Assembly (NCBI GenBank): GCA_021775715.1
Contig: JAJFHI010000273.1
Span: 1-8,191 of the forward strand
Length of the DNA stretch: 8,191 bases
Reading direction: 5' to 3'
From: Hyphomicrobiaceae bacterium
Lineage (GTDB): Bacteria > Pseudomonadota > Alphaproteobacteria > Rhizobiales > Hyphomicrobiaceae
The notes below the pieces were generated by a model, which saw only the letters and a program-made list of their open reading frames with translations, was not told the origin of the DNA and made no database searches. Every line of letters begins with the position of its first letter. The stretch's first letter is position 1. The position numbers were made by a program, and so were the translations under genes. Of the stretch, positions 5,611 through 8,191 are shown piece by piece.

Positions 5611-6738
5611 TCACCCGCGCAGATGTTGGGCGAAATTGCGCTCCCGGTCGTGGACAGCAGTGTGTAGGTGCAGCGGCTGACCGAACAGCGAGGCAAACTC
5701 GATAAAAAACGCGTCGCCGTGAATGCGATAGTAGATCGACGCGCGGTCATTCGTCTCGTCACCCGCCCATGCGAACCGAGCAGACATTAGGTCTCCCTCG
5801 CGGATGCGTGCGCGTTGTACGGCCGCAAGGTCAGCAGGCAAATGATCGGACGTGTAAACGTCGACAAGGCGAAGCACAAGGTCGCGTTGTGATGATGATA
5901 GATCGGCCCAAGGAACGCCGCGGCGTTCCTTGATTTCGTTCTCACGTCCGGCCGTGGCCAAAACGTTGCCGGGAGACATCTCCCCGATGAGGGACGTCCG
6001 TTTCACACGTGCTGAAAGATCACCAAAGAGCGTGCGCCCAAGACGCTCCTCATCCGGTAAGGCGATCATGCCCTTGTGCGGACCCCCGGAGACCGTGTTT
6101 GGTTCCGACGAGAACGAGTTGGGCGTCACGGATACGACATCATGGCCTTTGAGGGTGTAAGTCAGGGACAGGTGATGGCCTTCCCATCGCCAGCCCCAGA
6201 AAGTCGTCGCACTTGGCTGACCAAAAAGCATCACCGAAAACCGTTCGCGATTGCGGTCGGGTGTACCTTTACGCAATAAATCGCGAAGAATTTCTTGTTG
6301 CAGCATCACCCGGTTTGCCTTGTCAAAACCTGTCTTACTCAGACCAGCAGAAAGCAAATCTAGTGCTGAAGTTTTCTGAATCTTTGTCATCCGCTCAAGC
6401 GGCAGGCCTGGAGAGAACGCTGATCCGGTCATATAGTTCCACCGCTGGAAACGCTTTCCGCCAAACGGAAACGAAACAGCCTGTCGTTGATCTGGAGACA
6501 GCGTGGCGACAAGAGAAAGGGCACGTTTCGCCATCAAACGGCCCGATGCCACCTGTGTTGCCGCTCGTGCTGTCCGCGGACCAAATAGTGGGACGGTGGC
6601 GCTACCGACCACAAGTGCCGCAGGCAAACCTCCAACAACAAGTCTACGTGTAATTTCTGGACCTATCTGAACGTCAAGATTCTCGGATGGTTGATGTTGG
6701 ATTTCTGTTGGCGTGCCGTGAGGCCGTGAGACGGACAT
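5611..6738 (-). CDS. Tat-exported DUF3500 family protein
   Basis: The 375-residue protein has a late twin-arginine signal: T-R-R-L-V-V-G-G at 30-37, a hydrophobic stretch, and A-R-A cleavage near residue 59. About 28 residues precede the motif, which is long. The mature part matches DUF3500: F-G-Q-P-S then W-G-W-R-W-E-G-H-H-L-S-L (181-192), then the V-T-P-N-S-F and E-P-N segment (204-213), E-E-R-L-G-R-T-L (230-237), and a C-terminal Y-Y-R-I-H-G-D-A-F-F-I-E-F (336-348) with H-L-H-T-A-V-H-D (357-364). The clustered histidines suggest a metal or hydrolytic site, but no reaction is established for the family as far as I know. I chose ATG 6738 because GGGGAG lies 7 bases upstream; an in-frame ATG five codons earlier overlaps that site. 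The gene has no operon partner here. Export folded through Tat fits a cofactor- or metal-containing protein. Confidence 0.87.
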   Translation of the reverse strand: MSVSRPHGTPTEIQHQPSENLDVQIGPEITRRLVVGGLPAALVVGSATVPLFGPRTARAATQVASGRLMAKRALSLVATLSPDQRQAVSFPFGGKRFQRWNYMTGSAFSPGLPLERMTKIQKTSALDLLSAGLSKTGFDKANRVMLQQEILRDLLRKGTPDRNRERFSVMLFGQPSATTFWGWRWEGHHLSLTYTLKGHDVVSVTPNSFSSEPNTVSGGPHKGMIALPDEERLGRTLFGDLSARVKRTSLIGEMSPGNVLATAGRENEIKERRGVPWADLSSSQRDLVLRLVDVYTSDHLPADLAAVQRARIREGDLMSARFAWAGDETNDRASIYYRIHGDAFFIEFASLFGQPLHLHTAVHDRERNFAQHLRG

Positions 6739-7190
6739 TATTCGGCTCCCCATAATGCGATGAACTGCGATAGAGAATTAAGTGCAATTCTCCAATACGG
6801 TGCACCGGGTTATATGGCCAGCCCCCATCACAGTTTCTTGAATTCAGCCCCACCCGCCGTTTGCAGCGAGATCCTACAAAAAACTTCCGGATATCGTCGT
6901 TCGAAGGATGCTTGCGAGGCAGTTCGAACTCCCAAACTATGAAGCGTAAGACGGCAAAGTTTTAAGGGTGCAGGTCAGGTAGATATTTCCCCTTAAAACT
7001 AAACTTTAATTAGTAAAACTCTACCAAAGTGGAGAGGAGACTATTGCTACTTTTTCGGCAACGACTGACGTCCGGGCACGGGATCAGGTTGCCAACTGTC
7101 TACGTTTCCACCTTTTTATCCATCGAACTTCAATCCGACGACGCAGACGCCGGATGCTTGTAAAGTCGACAGAAAGAACGAGCATTCCGA
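6739..7190. other. Gene-free stretch upstream of the DUF3500 gene
   Basis: It contains the DUF3500 promoter region on its left and an AT-rich zone with an inverted repeat at 6958-7000. A 60-codon plus-strand frame (6760-6942) has no Shine-Dalgarno and no protein-like pattern, so I do not call it. A short sequence near 6920, AGTTCGAACTCC, resembles a tRNA T-loop, but no cloverleaf can be built around it. Confidence 0.4.
6958..7000. repeat. Perfect 11-bp inverted repeat
   Basis: AGTTTTAAGGG (6958-6968) and CCCTTAAAACT (6990-7000) are exact reverse complements around a 21-base centre. The flank AAACTTTAATTAGTAAAAC to the right is very AT-rich. It is far from both neighbouring genes, so it does not look like a normal terminator; it could be a protein-binding site, the stem of a small RNA, or the end of a lost element. 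Confidence 0.5.
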
Positions 7191-7263
7191 GCAAACTTGG
7201 TTCTTACGGTGGGAATTGTGCGCAGCCTCCATCGACCCGATGTCCGCTAACTCTGATTAGCGG
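7191..7263 (+). repeat. Intergenic repeat, copy D, right part only
   Basis: Bases 7191-7255 align without gaps to 3538-3602 of copy B (52 of 65 identical by hand count), from GTTCTTACGGTGGGAATTGTG to ATGTCCGCTAACTCTG. The left part is missing or unrecognisable. The end folds differently from copy C: CCGCTAA (7244-7250) and TTAGCGG (7257-7263) form a perfect 7-bp stem with a 6-base loop. Confidence 0.7.
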
Positions 7264-7294
7264 CTGTCGGATAGATCGGATTGGTGCAAGCTGC

Positions 7295-7402
7295 CTACGG
7301 TCGGTATTGGCCCATAGTCTCCGTCGGTGGTGTGTCCGCTAATTGGGTCAGTGCGTCTCCCTCATCATGAGCGTGACGGTGCGTTTCAATGAACCGCGCC
7401 AT
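7295..7402 (-). other. 35-codon minus-strand ORF downstream of the YdjM-like gene
   Basis: An open frame begins with M-A-R-F-I-E-T-H-R-H-A-H-D-E-G-D-A-L and runs into repeat fragment E. It is in frame with the YdjM-like gene beyond that gene's TAA stop, so it could be a former extension or chance. There is no good Shine-Dalgarno. I recognise no family. Confidence 0.15.
7305..7340 (+). repeat. Repeat fragment E
   Basis: The left signature TATTGGCCCA (as at the start of copy B) and the right signature TGTCCGCTAA are joined after only about 18 bases. This looks like an internally deleted copy of the same family. The match is short, so it is less sure than copies B to D. Confidence 0.4.
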
Positions 7403-7441
7403 GACCGCTTGCCACGCGCACTGCGATACTGAACCAACGAA

Positions 7442-8191
7442 TTAATTCGGTAAATCACGCCCCAGCAGCATGGCGAGAAATAAGTCTCGAGCATTGTTGG
7501 GTCGATCGCGATAAATCTCGAATTTTGCGTGTTGCGAAGTGGTCGTCACGTTCAGATCGATGCCCCACATCGGGGTAATACCGGTTGGCAGCATCGAGTA
7601 GCGGATATCGATTAACACGTTGTCACGGCCAGGATCAGAAACTACGTAGCCGTTGGCAAGCCTGGAAAATCGCGCGATGTCGCGTGACAGTACCGATTCC
7701 CCTGCCAGTTTCGGAAGCTCTCGTTCTGGGTCGAATGCCCGCGCGTAGTCTCCGGGGTAGACTCGGTTCGGACCTGGGCCGATCCGGATTGCGTCGACGT
7801 AGAACATATCGTTGCTCTGGTATACCGAGCGCCACAGGACCAGGTTTGCCAGCGTTGGTTTGACGATAATACGTTCTACCTTGTGCCCACGCTGCGCGGC
7901 GAGTTCGATCGCGGATTGCAGTGCGGTTTGATGTTGCCACAGGCCGAGTAGCAGATATGCACCGGCCAGAGCCAGCCCGACTCGGGTCGAAACCGGTTTA
8001 CAGTGCTTGAACCCCAGGATCAGCGTTATCACCAACAACAGTGAAAATATCGGGTCGATGATTGCGATGATGCTCCAGGCGATACGCGTATCGCTGAACG
8101 GCCACAGCAGATGGGTGCCATAACTGGTGCAGGCGTCGAGTAACCCGCTGGTGGAATAACCCAGCAATGCGTACCAGTAAATTCTTCTAAA
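7442..8191 (-). CDS. YdjM-like membrane-bound metal-dependent hydrolase (DUF457-type), 5' end outside the window
   Basis: The frame is open to the right edge; 249 codons are visible and the start is missing. The window's first residues are F-R-R-I-Y-W-Y-A-L-L-G-Y. The family motif L-L-D-A-C-T-S-Y-G-T-H-L-L-W-P-F-S (17-33 of the visible part) is followed by I-I-D-P-I-F-S-L. Relatives read H-x-L-L-D-x-x-T-x-Y-G-T and I-I-D-P-L-Y-T. Two hydrophobic segments, about 38-62 and 72-90, fit membrane helices. The remaining 150 or so residues form a soluble domain with L-A-N-L-V-L-W-R-S-V-Y, also seen in relatives. The expected full length is about 340 residues, so about 90 are missing, including the first His motif. 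Enzyme activity is presumed from the family name and poorly established. The TTG at 8167-8165 is an internal codon, not the start. Neighbours to the right are unknown. Confidence 0.85.
   Translation of the reverse strand, partial: FRRIYWYALLGYSTSGLLDACTSYGTHLLWPFSDTRIAWSIIAIIDPIFSLLLVITLILGFKHCKPVSTRVGLALAGAYLLLGLWQHQTALQSAIELAAQRGHKVERIIVKPTLANLVLWRSVYQSNDMFYVDAIRIGPGPNRVYPGDYARAFDPERELPKLAGESVLSRDIARFSRLANGYVVSDPGRDNVLIDIRYSMLPTGITPMWGIDLNVTTTSQHAKFEIYRDRPNNARDLFLAMLLGRDLPN

Noticed and set aside
6213..6653. 146-codon plus-strand frame opposite the DUF3500 gene
   Set aside because: It is antisense to well-conserved DUF3500 coding sequence, with no supporting start site.
6900..6945. T-loop-like AGTTCGAACTCC suggesting a tRNA
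   Set aside because: No acceptor, D or anticodon stems can be paired around it.
1..8191. CRISPR array, insertion sequence or phage genes
   Set aside because: No regularly spaced short repeats, no transposase or integrase-like frames, and no direct repeats flanking terminal inverted repeats were seen.

Overview
The window (about 8.2 kb, GC near 50% by eye) looks like an accessory stretch of an alphaproteobacterial genome, most likely Hyphomicrobiales (rhizobia, Phyllobacterium or Ochrobactrum-like). This rests on the style of the CBS-pair protein, the small signal-peptide protein with two cysteines, the HxlR and LysR regulators and the intergenic repeats. It is an inference, because no rRNA, tRNA or taxonomic marker is present. 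Gene density is low: about two thirds of the bases are coding. No insertion sequence, CRISPR array, tRNA or integrase was found.

Layout from left to right. (1) The start of a secreted protein (minus, cut by the window edge) lies divergent from a LysR-type regulator (251-1144, plus). (2) After a degenerate repeat and a strong hairpin come two minus-strand genes, an alpha/beta hydrolase (1400-2110) and an exported two-cupin protein (2247-2966). Both are headed by a divergent HxlR-type regulator (3079-3483, plus). The region between the cupin gene and hxlR carries two copies of the same dyad, TATTGC-N5-GCAA(T/G)A, the clearest regulatory signal in the window. (3) A second repeat copy and hairpin separate hxlR from a convergent CBS-pair protein (3812-4231, minus). 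(4) A small secreted two-cysteine protein (4681-4998, plus) is followed by a third repeat copy. (5) A Tat-exported DUF3500 protein (5611-6738, minus) stands alone. (6) A gene-free stretch of about 700 bp holds a perfect 11-bp inverted repeat and a fourth, broken repeat copy. (7) The C-terminal part of a membrane-bound YdjM-like (DUF457-type) hydrolase (7442-8191, minus) runs off the right edge.

The most coherent functional unit is HxlR, cupin and alpha/beta hydrolase. The regulator has the conserved N-terminal cysteine of redox- or electrophile-sensing HxlR proteins. It probably binds the twin dyads and controls both its own gene and the cupin-hydrolase pair. The natural reading is an inducible detoxification or small-molecule-processing module, but the substrate is unknown.

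The most unusual feature is a family of degenerate intergenic repeats at about 1174, 3493, 5203 and 7191, with a fragment at 7305. All are in the same orientation. They share an ungapped core of up to 110 bp that ends in the sequence TGTCCGCTAACTCTG and usually folds into a terminal hairpin. I do not recognise this as a named element.
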